Assembly (NCBI GenBank): GCA_038211505.1
Contig: JBBQVO010000016.1
Span: forward strand, 1-31,465
Origin: JBBQVO01 sp038211505
GTDB lineage: Bacteria; Chloroflexota; Dehalococcoidia; DSTF01; JACRBR01
Length of the DNA: 31,465 bases
Direction: 5' to 3'
Shown: in pieces, positions 1-8,281 of the stretch
How positions within the stretch are numbered: the stretch's first letter is position 1
How the letters are laid out: every line of letters begins with the position of its first letter
Translations under genes and position numbers: made by a program
The notes under the pieces: model-generated
Told to the model about the DNA's origin: nothing
The model's input: only the letters and a program-made list of their open reading frames with translations
The model's database searches: none

Positions 1-48
1 GATGCGCGGCTGATGCGCCGGCAACGATAATACGTTTGAGGCCAACGC

Positions 49-864
49 CTACGCGATCGTCGTGCCGCCGCCGTCGCCCCGCAGCGCCGAGGCCAGCGCA
101 TCCGATGTCGTGCCATCGACGATGTGCGTCGCGCAGCCCGCCGCAGCCGCGGCGATCGCGGCTTCGATCTTCGGGATCATGCCGCCCTGGGCCGTGCCAA
201 CGTCGATCAGCCGCTGCGCTTCAACCACGGTCAGGTGTTCGACCAGCCGCCGCTGATCGTCGAGCACGCCGGCGACGTCGGTCAGGAAGATGAGGCGTTC
301 GGCGCGCAACGCGGCGGCGATCGCGCCGGCGGCGGTGTCGGCGTTTGTGTTCAGCAGCTGCGCCGTCTCGGTGCCCATCTCGATGGCGATCGGCGCGATC
401 ACCGGCAGATGGCCAAGCCGAAGCAGCTCCTCGATCGCGTACGGATTCACACGCTCGATCTGGCCCACGAACTGCAATTCGTCGTCGTACCGACGCGCCT
501 GCAGGATCAGGCTGTCGGCGCCGCTGACGCCGATCGCCGGCGCGCCAAGCGCGCTCAGTTCGGCGACGATCTGCTTGTTGACCAGACCCGCCAGCACGGC
601 GACGACGATCTCCAGCGACGCCGCATCGGTGACGCGCAGCCCGCGCACGAACTCGGCCTTGATGCCGGCGCGCGCCAGCCAGGCGCTGACCGTCGCGCCT
701 CCACCGTGTACGACGACGATCTGCGCGCCGTCGCGCCGCGCGGTCGCCAGATCACGCAGCGACGTGTCGTGCGCGCCCAGCGTCGAGCCGCCGAGCTTGA
801 CGACGATCGGTCGTGCGACGTCTGAGCGCGCGATCGCTGCCGAAGGGTCAGGTTGTGTAGTCAC
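49..864 (-). CDS. argB: Acetylglutamate kinase ArgB
   Basis: The 271-residue product phosphorylates N-acetylglutamate with ATP, the second step of the acetylated arginine pathway, in the cytoplasm. Visible family signatures are the N-terminal KLGGS nucleotide-binding loop at residues 23-27, the HGGGATVSAWL substrate loop, and the C-terminal GGMIPKIEAA segment typical of amino-acid kinases. Its ATG lies inside the end of argJ (about 17 nt overlap), so it is the last gene seen of an argC-argJ-argB operon and is probably translationally coupled. The family is normally 260-300 residues, so it is complete. The 48 bases beyond the stop, up to the window edge, show no start of a following gene; argD could lie just outside. 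Confidence 0.96.
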   Translation of the reverse strand: MTTQPDPSAAIARSDVARPIVVKLGGSTLGAHDTSLRDLATARRDGAQIVVVHGGGATVSAWLARAGIKAEFVRGLRVTDAASLEIVVAVLAGLVNKQIVAELSALGAPAIGVSGADSLILQARRYDDELQFVGQIERVNPYAIEELLRLGHLPVIAPIAIEMGTETAQLLNTNADTAAGAIAAALRAERLIFLTDVAGVLDDQRRLVEHLTVVEAQRLIDVGTAQGGMIPKIEAAIAAAAAGCATHIVDGTTSDALASALRGDGGGTTIA

Positions 865-2158
865 TGTTGATGTGCACGTACGCCTCGGTGAGGTCGCAAC
901 CCCACGCCGTCGCCGACGCCTTGCCGGCGGCGAGATCGATGCGCAGCAGCACCTCCTCGTTGCGAAGATAGTCGCTGGCGGCGTCTTCGTCGAAGTCGAC
1001 GATGCCGCGATCGTATACCGCGATCTCGCCGAGCCAGCAGCGCGCGCGATCGAGATCGATGCTGGCGCCGCTGCGGCCGACGGCCATGAACAGCCTCCCC
1101 CAGTTCGGATCGTGGCCGTGCACCGCCGTCTTCACCAGCGGCGATGCGCTGACAGTGCGCGCCGCGGCACGCGCTTCCTTCGGCGACGCCGCGCCTTCGA
1201 CGCGCACCTCGATCAGCCGCTCCGCGCCCTCGCCGTCGCGCGCCAGCATCTTCGCCATCTCGATGCAGACGTAACGCAGCGCGCGCTCGAAGGGCGCGGC
1301 GGCGGAGCGGCCGTCGTCGATCGGGTTGCCGCCGGCGGCGCCGTTGGCGAGGATCGCGACGGTGTCGCTGGTGCTGGTGTCGTTGTCGACGCTGATCATG
1401 TTCAGCGAATCGTCGACGGCGGCGCGCAACGCCGTCCGCAGGTAGCGGCGCTCGACGGGCGCGTCCGTCGTGATAAAGCAGAACATCGTCGCCATATCGG
1501 GATGGATCATGCCGGAGCCTTTGGCGACGGCGCCGATCTTGTACTCGCGGCCGCCGGCGGTGAAGCGCACGGCCATCGTCTTCGGATGCGTGTCGGTCGT
1601 GATGATCGCGCGCGCGAAATCGGGTCCACCGTTCTCGCTCAGGTTGATCCGCGGTACGGCCGCCGCGATCTTGTCCATCGGCAGCGGCTTGCCGATGATG
1701 CCGGTGCTGCCGACGATCACCTGCTCCGGCCGCACGCCGAACTTCTTGCCGACGAGCGCGCACATCTCGTTGGCGTTGGCGATGCCCGCCGCGCCGGTGC
1801 CGACGTTGGAGATGCCGGCATTGACGATGATCACCCGCGCTCGGCCGTTGCGGACGTGCTTCTGCGAGACGATCACGGCCGCGCCCTTGACCGTGCTGCG
1901 CGTGAACATCGCGGCACATGTCGCCGGCGACTCCGAGGCGAGGATGCCGACATCGAGCTTGCCCTCGCCGGCCGTCTTGATGCCCGCGTAGACGGCGCCG
2001 GCGATCCAGCCGCGCGGCGACGTCGCGCTGCCGCCCTCGATGACCGTGATGCCGGTCGTCTTCTTCGGCGCGCTCTCGTTCGAAGCGCCGTTCTTGCTCG
2101 CGCTCTTGCTGATGTTGTCCGATGACGATGGCTTCTTGCGGAGTCGCAGCTTAGGCAT
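848..2158 (-). CDS. argJ: Bifunctional-type ornithine/glutamate N-acetyltransferase ArgJ
   Basis: ArgJ moves the acetyl group from N-acetylornithine to glutamate (and in many species also uses acetyl-CoA), recycling acetate in arginine synthesis. The 436-residue precursor has the self-cleavage motif KGSGMIHPDMATMF; the expected cut is between Ala223 and Thr224, leaving Thr as the nucleophile of the beta chain. The STGIIGKPL oxyanion-region motif is at about 151-159. The start codon overlaps the argC stop by one base (TGATG), implying translational coupling. It is odd in having about 38 extra Ser/Lys/Asn-rich residues before the usual family start (the ITVIEGG segment). No alternative ATG, GTG or TTG lies in that stretch. 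Confidence 0.96.
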   Translation of the reverse strand: MPKLRLRKKPSSSDNISKSASKNGASNESAPKKTTGITVIEGGSATSPRGWIAGAVYAGIKTAGEGKLDVGILASESPATCAAMFTRSTVKGAAVIVSQKHVRNGRARVIIVNAGISNVGTGAAGIANANEMCALVGKKFGVRPEQVIVGSTGIIGKPLPMDKIAAAVPRINLSENGGPDFARAIITTDTHPKTMAVRFTAGGREYKIGAVAKGSGMIHPDMATMFCFITTDAPVERRYLRTALRAAVDDSLNMISVDNDTSTSDTVAILANGAAGGNPIDDGRSAAAPFERALRYVCIEMAKMLARDGEGAERLIEVRVEGAASPKEARAAARTVSASPLVKTAVHGHDPNWGRLFMAVGRSGASIDLDRARCWLGEIAVYDRGIVDFDEDAASDYLRNEEVLLRIDLAAGKASATAWGCDLTEAYVHINSDYTT

Positions 2159-3195
2159 CAGGGAAACAGCGCCAGCGATTGCAGCCCCGCCGTCTCAGGC
2201 ATCCCGCGCATCACGTTGAAGCACTGCACCGCGGCGCCCGCGGCCCCCTTGCCGAGATTATCGATCGCCGATGACACGACGACGCGGCCCGTGCGCAGAT
2301 CGATCGACGGATGGACGATGCAGTAGTTCGTGCCGGCGACGTGCTTCGTCGACGGCGCGCCATCGCTGACATGAACGAAGGGCGCGTCGGCGTAGAAGTC
2401 GCGATAGATGCGCATCAGCTCGGCTCGATCGACCTCCGCGCTCGCGCCGGCGCGCAGCGTTGCGTAGCAGGTGCTGAGGATGCCGCGCGTCATTGGCGCG
2501 TAGTGCGGCACGAACGTGATCCGCGGCTCCGGCGCCTCCGCCAATAACCCCAACTCCTGCGTCATCTCCGCCAGGTGGCGATGGCCATCGAGCGCGTACG
2601 GCGCGACGTTCTCATCGGCCTCGGAGAAGTGGACATTGAGACCGAGCGCGCGGCCCGCGCCCGAGAGCCCCGTCTTCGTATCGGCGATCACGTCCGGCTC
2701 GATAATGGCGGCGGCGAACGCCGGCGCCAGCGCGAGGATCGCGCCCGTCGAGTGGCACCCCGGCACCGCGACCAACTTCGTCGCCGCGATCGCCTCGCGA
2801 TGCAGCTCCGGCAGCCCGAAGACCGCCGTCGCCAGCAGCTCCGGCGCAGGATGCGTCACCTTGTACGCCGCCTCATACGCATCGACGCGTTTCAAGCGAA
2901 AGTCGGCGCTGAGATCGATGATCGGCAGTCCGCGTTCGATTAGCGGCAGCAACTGCTCCGCCGCCGCCGCATGCGGCAGCGCCGAAAACACGACATCGGG
3001 CATCGCCCGGTCGAGCGACTCCTCGATCGGCAGATCGATGGCGAACAGATGCGGAAACACGTCAGCCAGCCGCTTGCCGGCGGCGCTGCGGCCAGTGACG
3101 GCGACCAAATCGGCATCCGGATGCCCGTGCAGCAGCCGCGCCAGCTCGCTGCCCACGTACCCCGTCACATTCAGGATGCCAACCGTCGTCGCCAT
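2158..3195 (-). CDS. argC: N-acetyl-gamma-glutamyl-phosphate reductase ArgC
   Basis: This enzyme reduces N-acetylglutamyl phosphate to the semialdehyde with NADPH, the third arginine step. The 345-residue protein begins with a Rossmann dinucleotide loop (GILNVTGYVGSELAR, residues 6-20) and carries the catalytic cysteine at residue 147 in VPGCHSTGA. Its length matches the single-domain ArgC family. It is the first gene of argC-argJ-argB. There is no Shine-Dalgarno sequence before the ATG, but a TACCCT hexamer lies 8 nt upstream, suggesting a leaderless message. ArgC sometimes has Asn or Ala instead of Asn-Val near the first glycine; the NVTG here is a small departure from the common GASG. The function is considered secure. 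Confidence 0.96.
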   Translation of the reverse strand: MATTVGILNVTGYVGSELARLLHGHPDADLVAVTGRSAAGKRLADVFPHLFAIDLPIEESLDRAMPDVVFSALPHAAAAEQLLPLIERGLPIIDLSADFRLKRVDAYEAAYKVTHPAPELLATAVFGLPELHREAIAATKLVAVPGCHSTGAILALAPAFAAAIIEPDVIADTKTGLSGAGRALGLNVHFSEADENVAPYALDGHRHLAEMTQELGLLAEAPEPRITFVPHYAPMTRGILSTCYATLRAGASAEVDRAELMRIYRDFYADAPFVHVSDGAPSTKHVAGTNYCIVHPSIDLRTGRVVVSSAIDNLGKGAAGAAVQCFNVMRGMPETAGLQSLALFP

Positions 3196-3442
3196 AGGCA
3201 GACAGGGTAGCGAGCGAGGCGAACCGGCGCGAGAACCGCCGCTTCACGTTGTCTCCCACGAAGAGACACGAAGGGACACGAAGACAGACGATCCACAGAG
3301 GACACAGAGATCACAGAGGGTGGCGCGGCGCGTGAGAACGGGGGCCGGTCGCGCCCTACGACGATCATTGTGCTGACCGACCAGGGCGCGGCGAGCAGCG
3401 CGTCTACGTGTACCCGTGATCGACGTCGACGGGCAATTGCGT
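3196..3442. repeat. Intergenic region with CACGAAG- and CACAGAG-type short repeats
   Basis: Between argC and the P450 gene there is no credible ORF. Positions 3255-3285 hold three spaced copies of CACGAAG (cacgaagagacacgaaggg...), followed at 3290-3320 by ccacagaggacacagag and a further cacagag. The sequence acgatccacagaggacacag is repeated almost exactly at about 27058-27078 after rimI. The rest shows no structure I can name. Confidence 0.7.
3204..3209 (-). promoter_or_regulatory. Predicted -10 box of argC, leaderless type
   Basis: On the minus strand TACCCT ends 8 nt before the argC ATG, with no Shine-Dalgarno between. A start of transcription about 7 nt after a -10 box would fall on or next to the ATG. 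I see no clear -35. The same arrangement recurs at other genes in this window. Confidence 0.4.
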
Positions 3443-4654
3443 CTACACCTTCCAGGCGACGGGCATGTGCTTGATGCCGTTGATGAAGTTCGAGCGCAGG
3501 CGCTGCACCGGCGCATTCAGTTCCAGCGCCGGCAGGCGTGCGAGTAACTCTTCAAACATGCAGCGGATCTCGAGGCGGGCGAGGCTCGCGCCGAGGCAGA
3601 AGTGGGGGCCGCCGCCACCGAACGCCATATGCGGGTTCGGCGACCGGCTGATGTCGAAGACGTCGGCGCGCTCGAAGATCGACTCGTCGCGGTTGCCGGA
3701 CGGGTAGTACATCGCCACCTTCTCGCCCTCACGCATCCGCACGCCGCCGATCTCGGCGTCGCGCTGTAGCGTGCGGCGGAAGTAGATCAGCGGCGACACC
3801 CAGCGCAGAAACTCCTCGACCGCCGTCGGAATCAGCGCCGGATCGTCGAGTAGCCGCTGACGCTGCTCCGGGTGCTCGATCAGCGCCAGCATCGCGCCCG
3901 AGATCAGGTTGCGTGTCGTCTCGTTGCCGGCGACGGCGAGCAGGATGAAGAAGCCGTCGAAGTCGGCCTCGGCGAGTCGATCGCCATCGACCTCCGCGCC
4001 CATCAGGATGCTGACGATGTCCGCCTTTGGATGCGCCTTCCGCTCCGTCGCGAGGCCGTGCGCGTACATAAACATCTCCGTCGCCGCGATGCGTCCATCT
4101 TCGGCCGACGTGTTGAACTCCGCATCGTCGAAACCGATCAGCCGGTTGCTCCAGTCGAAGAGCTTCGCGTGATCTTCCTCCGGCACGCCAAGCATCTCGG
4201 CGATCACGGCAAGCGGCAGCTGTGCGGCGATGTCCGTCACGAAGTCGCACGATCCGCGCGCGATGACGCCGTCGACGATACGCTTCGTGATCTCGCGCAC
4301 GTGCGGCTCCAGCTGCGCCACGATCTTCGGCGTGAAGCCCGTGCTGACGAGCTTGCGATACTTCGTGTGCTTCGGCGGATCCATGTTGATCATGATCGTG
4401 CGGATGATCGCCATCGCGTCTTCCGGCAGATCTTCGATGTTCGTGCCGCCGCGCTCCGACGAGAACGCCTGCGCGTCGGACGAGATCGTGACGATATCCT
4501 CGTACCGCGTCAGCGCCCAGTAACCCGGACCTTCGGCGGGCTCCGCCTGCCGGTACACCGGCTGCTCCCGCCGCAACATCGCGAAGACATCATGCGGCAT
4601 CGACGACGAGTACGTGTCCGGCGAGTAGAGGTCGAAGTCGGTGGCGATCGTCAT
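3443..4654 (-). CDS. Cytochrome P450, CYP124/125/142-like
   Basis: This is a 403-residue soluble bacterial P450 monooxygenase. The I-helix AGNETT (242-247) provides the acid-threonine oxygen-activation pair. The K-helix ExxR is E281-R284. The heme loop FGGGGPHFCLG has the thiolate ligand at Cys353. The MDPPKHTKYRKLVSTGFTP segment (91-109) resembles CYP124/125/142, which oxidise terminal carbons of branched lipids and sterols; the substrate here is unknown. No ferredoxin or reductase gene lies beside it, so it must use partners encoded elsewhere. An AGGAG Shine-Dalgarno sits 5 nt before the ATG, and a promoter-like pair lies further upstream. The neighbouring divergent alkylsulfatase may hint at lipid or surfactant breakdown, but this is weak context. 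Confidence 0.95.
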   Translation of the reverse strand: MTIATDFDLYSPDTYSSSMPHDVFAMLRREQPVYRQAEPAEGPGYWALTRYEDIVTISSDAQAFSSERGGTNIEDLPEDAMAIIRTIMINMDPPKHTKYRKLVSTGFTPKIVAQLEPHVREITKRIVDGVIARGSCDFVTDIAAQLPLAVIAEMLGVPEEDHAKLFDWSNRLIGFDDAEFNTSAEDGRIAATEMFMYAHGLATERKAHPKADIVSILMGAEVDGDRLAEADFDGFFILLAVAGNETTRNLISGAMLALIEHPEQRQRLLDDPALIPTAVEEFLRWVSPLIYFRRTLQRDAEIGGVRMREGEKVAMYYPSGNRDESIFERADVFDISRSPNPHMAFGGGGPHFCLGASLARLEIRCMFEELLARLPALELNAPVQRLRSNFINGIKHMPVAWKV

Positions 4655-4699
4655 CTCAGCTCCTGGCGTGGTTAGCGGGTCCGGCGGTCGTACACGCGG

Positions 4700-4728
4700 A
4701 TCACATCAAACGACGGCGCGGTTGTCAA
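4700..4728 (-). promoter_or_regulatory. Predicted sigma70-type promoter of the P450 gene
   Basis: On the minus strand a perfect -35 TTGACA (4728-4723) is followed after 17 nt by TGTGAT (4705-4700), 4 of 6 matches to the -10. This would give a leader of about 40 nt containing the AGGAG Shine-Dalgarno at 4660-4664. The -35 overlaps a near-palindrome, TGTCAATCGACA (4723-4734), which could be a repressor site; that part is speculative. Confidence 0.5.
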
Positions 4729-4768
4729 TCGACAGATTGCCCGGGCTGTGATCAGGCACTCCCCCGAG

Positions 4769-4790
4769 CGTGGGTTGTACTTCAACCACG
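4769..4790. promoter_or_regulatory. Inverted repeat upstream of the alkylsulfatase-like gene
   Basis: CGTGGGTTG and CAACCACG (one-base bulge) are separated by TACTT. It lies in the divergent gap between the P450 and alkylsulfatase-like genes, about 140 nt before the latter's start. A TACACT -10-like hexamer is at 4884-4889. The repeat could be an operator or simply a hairpin; no family is recognised. Confidence 0.25.
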
Positions 4791-4931
4791 CCGGGTGGGT
4801 GCAGGCTGCGTCCGCCGGCTACGGTCCGTGTCCGTCGAGGTTGGCCCACCGCCGATCACATAGCGCGACGCGCCGCCGCTTCCTACACTGCCGCTCTAAC
4901 GCAGAGACGTACCACGCGAAGGAGCATGACG

Positions 4932-6218
4932 ATGGCAGACATCCGCGATCTCGCCGAGCGCTTGTGGAACGGCACGCTCGAGTCCTCCGAGGCGCACCCG
5001 GTCACGGCGCAGTACACGGAAGGTCAGGAGATCCTCGGCGGCGTGCTGTTCTATAAGGGCTTCGCCAGCGTCAACACGATCGATACCGGCGACGATCTCG
5101 TGATGCTCGACACCGGCGCTGTCACCGACACCAACAAAGTCTTCGAGGCGGTGCGCAAGTGGCGGCCGCAGTCGCGTCTCGCGGCGGCTGTCTTCTCGCA
5201 TCATCACGTCGACCACATCTTCGGCGTCGGCCCGTTCGAGCGTGAGGCCGACGAGAAGCATCTGCCGCGGCCGCTCGTCTACGGCCACGCCGGCCTCGGC
5301 CCCAACTTCGATCGCTACAAGAAAACGCGCGGCTGGAACGGCGCCATCAACGTCCGCCAGTTCGCCTTCCCCGTGCAGCGCTTCGCCTGGCCGGAGCACT
5401 ACCGCTATCCGGACGTCACCTACCACGATCGCCTGACGTTCCGCAGCGGCGCGCTCACCTTCGAGCTGCATCACGCGCGCGGCGAGACGGACGACGCGAC
5501 GTGGACGTGGATCCCCGAGAAGAAGCTGCTCGCGCCGGGCGATCTCTTCATCTGGGCCGCCTCCAACGCCGGCAACCCGCAGAAGGTGCAGCGCTACGCA
5601 GGCGAGTGGGCGGCGGCGCTGCGCGAGATGTGCTCGCTCGGCGCCGACACGCTGATCCCCGGCCACGGCATGCCGATCTTCGGCGCCGATCGCATCCGCA
5701 CCGCGCTCACCGACACCGCCGACCTACTGGAGTCACTTGAAGCGCAGGTGCTGGCGCTGATGAACGCCGGCGCGCCGCTCGATCGCGTGCTGCACGAAGT
5801 CGTCATGCCGCAGCATCTGCTGGATAAGCCGTACCTGAAGCCGGTGTACGACCACCCGCAGTTCATCCTGCGCAACATCTGGCGGCTGTACGGCGGCTGG
5901 TACGACGGCGAGCCAGACAACCTGTTGCCGGCGCCCCGGGCCGAGCAGGCGCGTGAGTGGGTGGACCTCGCCGGCGGCCTCGATCGCGTCCTCGAGCGCG
6001 CAGCGAAGCTGATGACCGACGGCAATCTGCGCCTCGCCTGCCACATCATCGAGTACGCCGTGCTCGCCGCGCCGTCGTCGAGCGAAGCGCACGCGCTGCG
6101 CGCCGACATCTACGCCGCGCGCTCGAAGGGCGAAGAGTCGTCCATGTCGCGCAACATCCTCAACCACGCCGCCCTCGCCAGCCGCGAAGGCAAGCGCGAT
6201 CTGGCGGGGGAGTACTAG
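4932..6218 (+). CDS. Metallo-beta-lactamase-fold alkyl/aryl sulfatase family (BDS1/SdsA1-like), short form
   Basis: This is a 428-residue binuclear-zinc hydrolase. The metal motif HHHVDH is at 90-95, with further candidate ligands at His180/His181 (ELHHARGETDD), Asp204 and His245 (IPGHGMPI). The HARGETDD...WTWIP region and the following helical dimerisation domain (about 330-428, EHALRADIYAAR-like repeats) are typical of BDS1/SdsA1 alkylsulfatases, which cleave sulfate esters such as SDS. It ends about 200 residues before full-length SdsA1 and lacks the SCP2-like C-terminal domain. No signal peptide is visible, unlike secreted SdsA1. I chose the ATG at 4932 because GGAG lies 7 nt upstream; the ATG at 4926 is too close to it. 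The true substrate is uncertain. Confidence 0.9.
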   Translation: MADIRDLAERLWNGTLESSEAHPVTAQYTEGQEILGGVLFYKGFASVNTIDTGDDLVMLDTGAVTDTNKVFEAVRKWRPQSRLAAAVFSHHHVDHIFGVGPFEREADEKHLPRPLVYGHAGLGPNFDRYKKTRGWNGAINVRQFAFPVQRFAWPEHYRYPDVTYHDRLTFRSGALTFELHHARGETDDATWTWIPEKKLLAPGDLFIWAASNAGNPQKVQRYAGEWAAALREMCSLGADTLIPGHGMPIFGADRIRTALTDTADLLESLEAQVLALMNAGAPLDRVLHEVVMPQHLLDKPYLKPVYDHPQFILRNIWRLYGGWYDGEPDNLLPAPRAEQAREWVDLAGGLDRVLERAAKLMTDGNLRLACHIIEYAVLAAPSSSEAHALRADIYAARSKGEESSMSRNILNHAALASREGKRDLAGEY

Positions 6219-6289
6219 CTCGGGACGGAAAGCGTGGCGTAATTGAGAATGGGGCGTGTGCGCGGGATGCGGCGCAGTATGAGGCTGAG

Positions 6290-6352
6290 GGTGGAGGATG
6301 GATGGTGGAGGGTGGAGACTCGAGACCGGAGACCGGAGACCGGAGACTGGAA
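6290..6352. repeat. Tandem heptamer array (GGTGGAG/ACCGGAG)
   Basis: About nine consecutive 7-base units are in register: ggtggag, gatggat, ggtggag, ggtggag, actcgag, then accggag three times and a partial unit. It lies in the 415-nt gap 6219-6633 between two convergent genes. That gap contains no gene and is almost wholly made of repeats. Confidence 0.8.
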
Positions 6353-6355
6353 GCA

Positions 6356-6403
6356 TGTAGCGCGGGCTTTTCAGCCCGCGCGGGGTAGCTTCGACGCTGA
6401 CCG
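6356..6403. repeat. GCGCGGGCT hairpin repeat, copy 1
   Basis: A 48-nt element with a 9-bp stem (gcgcgggct, 6360-6368; agcccgcgc, 6373-6381) and a TTTC loop, followed by ggggtagcttcgacg. A second copy at 6536-6583 differs at only two positions. A relative lies at 12587-12617. Between convergent genes it could act as a terminator, though there is no U-run. Confidence 0.8.
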
Positions 6404-6469
6404 CTCAACGCACCGACTCTGGAAACTGGATCCTCGAGCTCGCGGGTCGAGACCGACGTGGTTGAGAGC

Positions 6470-6511
6470 CAATCCCGAACAGCCAACCGACAACACCCAA
6501 CCGCCAACGCC
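6470..6511. repeat. Tandem heptamer array (CAACCGC type)
   Basis: Six 7-base units in register: caatccc, gaacagc, caaccga, caacacc, caaccgc, caacgcc. The same unit type recurs at 6602-6629 and 25627-25661. Confidence 0.8.
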
Positions 6512-6535
6512 AGGACACGTTGAACATTCACCTCA

Positions 6536-6583
6536 TGTAGCGCGGGCGTTTCAGCCCGCGCGGGGTAGCTTCGACGTTGACCG
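6536..6583. repeat. GCGCGGGCT hairpin repeat, copy 2
   Basis: This is a direct repeat of 6356-6403, about 46 of 48 positions identical, including the trailing ggggtagcttcgacg and tgaccg. The stem is gcgcgggc (6540-6547) with gcccgcgc (6554-6561). Confidence 0.8.
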
Positions 6584-6601
6584 GTTTCGACGCTCCTGGG
6601 C

Positions 6602-6629
6602 CAATCGCCAACAACCAACAGCCAACCGC
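6602..6629. repeat. Tandem heptamer array abutting a stop codon
   Basis: Four 7-base units, caatcgc, caacaac, caacagc, caaccgc, end 4 nt before the stop codon of the gene at 6634-8247 (-). The array at 25627-25661 abuts the stop of yajQ in the same way. Confidence 0.75.
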
Positions 6630-6633
6630 CCGG

Positions 6634-8247
6634 CTACGGCAGCGGGACGCCGTTGTACGTCAGATCATCATCACCGGCGAAGACATCGGTTGTGAGGTTG
6701 GCGAGGGCGACGATCGGGCGGTCGGACTCGAGGATCGCTGTGCCGGCGAAGCCGTTGGGGAGGATGTCTTCGAGCGACTGGAACGTCGTGAATTCGCGGA
6801 AGGCGTGCTGGCAGTACGAGGCTTCGCCGTTCGGCAGATCGAGCCCCTTGTAGCGGATGCAGACGTTGGCCTCGCCGCCGTCGGCGACGAGTACACGGAA
6901 CCACGAGTTCCAGCCGTTGCGGCCGTTGATCGAGCCATAGTTCTTGTTCAGCACCGGCAGCAGCACCTTCGTCGCGCCATCCTCGGGCCGGAAGCCGCGA
7001 TAGTTGGTGAAGGTATCGGCGAAGCGCGTGCCGCGGCTCGTGATGACGCCGATCGGTTGCGTCGACGTCAGTCGCGCCGTGCCCACGAACGCATGCGGCA
7101 GCGCGTCGCCGGGCGCGAGGCAGTTACTGTAGTCGTCGGCTTCCTGAAAGCACAGACGGGCGCCGTTGATCGTCATGGTGTTCTGTTTTGCAACGAAGGC
7201 GTTGTCGTGATCGAGGTCGAACCCCTCGAAGCGAATCGTTACCTGCGCCGGCCGCGACGGATCCTTGTTCTCGATCTGGAAGCGCGTGCTGAAGCCATTC
7301 GACGGCCCGACTTCGCGATCGACCAGCGGCAGCAGCACCGTCGTGCTCATCTCGAGGTTATCGAGCGCGCGATACGACGCGAACGGGTTGGAGATGCTGT
7401 TCCACGTGTCAGCCGTCGCCGTCAGCAACTGCTGCTCCGGCGGAACATTCTGCGCGTTCTTCGACGTCTCGATGCGCACGGAGCCGGTGAAGTTCGCCGG
7501 CACACCGAAGGTATCGGGACCGCGGAAGAGCGTGCCGTGCGGCGCGATCGGCCGGCCGCCATTCGGGCAGCCGGACTGCTTCGCGGCGTTCTTCGTGCCG
7601 GGCTTATAGGGATCCCAGGCGATCTCGCCGTCGGTGGCGTTGCTGAGGTACGTCAACGTCACGCAGGCGGTTCCGTCGGTGAGATTCTCGACAGCGAAGC
7701 GGCCGTTCCAGTCGTTGAACGGGCCGTCCTGATTGGCGATCAGCGGCAGATACATGCGGCTCGATCCGGCGAGGATCGTCGTCGTGTCGCCGTCGATCAT
7801 GAAGGCGTCGCCGCGGCGGATGTCCTTCGCCTGCAGCGCGACGATCGGCTGATCGCTCTCGACGACGGCGGAGCCTTTGTAGCCGGATGGCAACGCATCG
7901 TTTTGGCTCTGGAAGAACGTCCACCCCTGACCGGGGCCGAGCGCCGGGCAGGCCAGCGACGGGCAAGCGTCCTGCGACAGCTGGGCGCCGCTCTCGTCGT
8001 AGTAGGTGACGATCACGCTGGCGTCGTTGCCGCCGATGTTCTGGACGCGCACCCACGAATTCTCGATACCGAACGTGAACGACGGCAGCTGGGCCGTCGC
8101 CGAAGCTTCAGGCGCCGCTCGCAGCGATGCCGCGCCTGCGGACGCGAGGGTGGATATGAAGAGGACTGCGAGTGCGAGCACCGGTAATCGCGCTCGCCGC
8201 AGCCCACCAGGACGAAGAAACAGAAATCGCACAGGAGTTCGCCACAT
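6634..8247 (-). CDS. Secreted protein of four beta-rich repeats, function unknown
   Basis: I do not recognise a named family. The 537-residue protein has a basic N-terminus and a hydrophobic segment (about 20-40, LPVLALAVLFISTLASAGAA) that looks like a cleavable signal peptide. The rest holds four copies of a 95-115-residue unit (about 55-150, 165-280, 303-405, 428-520). Units open with a VLLPL...NGW-RF-EN pattern and close with LP-x-x-F-x-GTA-x-LESD-x-PIVAL; clear closings are at 119-139, 383-402 and 496-516. Spacing and alternating hydrophobics suggest beta-sandwich modules. There is no enzyme motif and no sorting signal or membrane anchor at the C-terminus. It has an AGGA Shine-Dalgarno and a strong predicted promoter. 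A surface or extracellular matrix role is a guess. Confidence 0.88.
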   Translation of the reverse strand: MWRTPVRFLFLRPGGLRRARLPVLALAVLFISTLASAGAASLRAAPEASATAQLPSFTFGIENSWVRVQNIGGNDASVIVTYYDESGAQLSQDACPSLACPALGPGQGWTFFQSQNDALPSGYKGSAVVESDQPIVALQAKDIRRGDAFMIDGDTTTILAGSSRMYLPLIANQDGPFNDWNGRFAVENLTDGTACVTLTYLSNATDGEIAWDPYKPGTKNAAKQSGCPNGGRPIAPHGTLFRGPDTFGVPANFTGSVRIETSKNAQNVPPEQQLLTATADTWNSISNPFASYRALDNLEMSTTVLLPLVDREVGPSNGFSTRFQIENKDPSRPAQVTIRFEGFDLDHDNAFVAKQNTMTINGARLCFQEADDYSNCLAPGDALPHAFVGTARLTSTQPIGVITSRGTRFADTFTNYRGFRPEDGATKVLLPVLNKNYGSINGRNGWNSWFRVLVADGGEANVCIRYKGLDLPNGEASYCQHAFREFTTFQSLEDILPNGFAGTAILESDRPIVALANLTTDVFAGDDDLTYNGVPLP

Positions 8248-8281
8248 GTCGGATCCTTCCGCCCCGCCGCACCACGCGCGA

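Noticed and set aside
290..2125. Long plus-strand open frame (611 codons) opposite argB and argJ
   Set aside because: It is the antisense of two well-conserved genes in high-GC DNA. Its product is Arg/Ala-rich with no motif.
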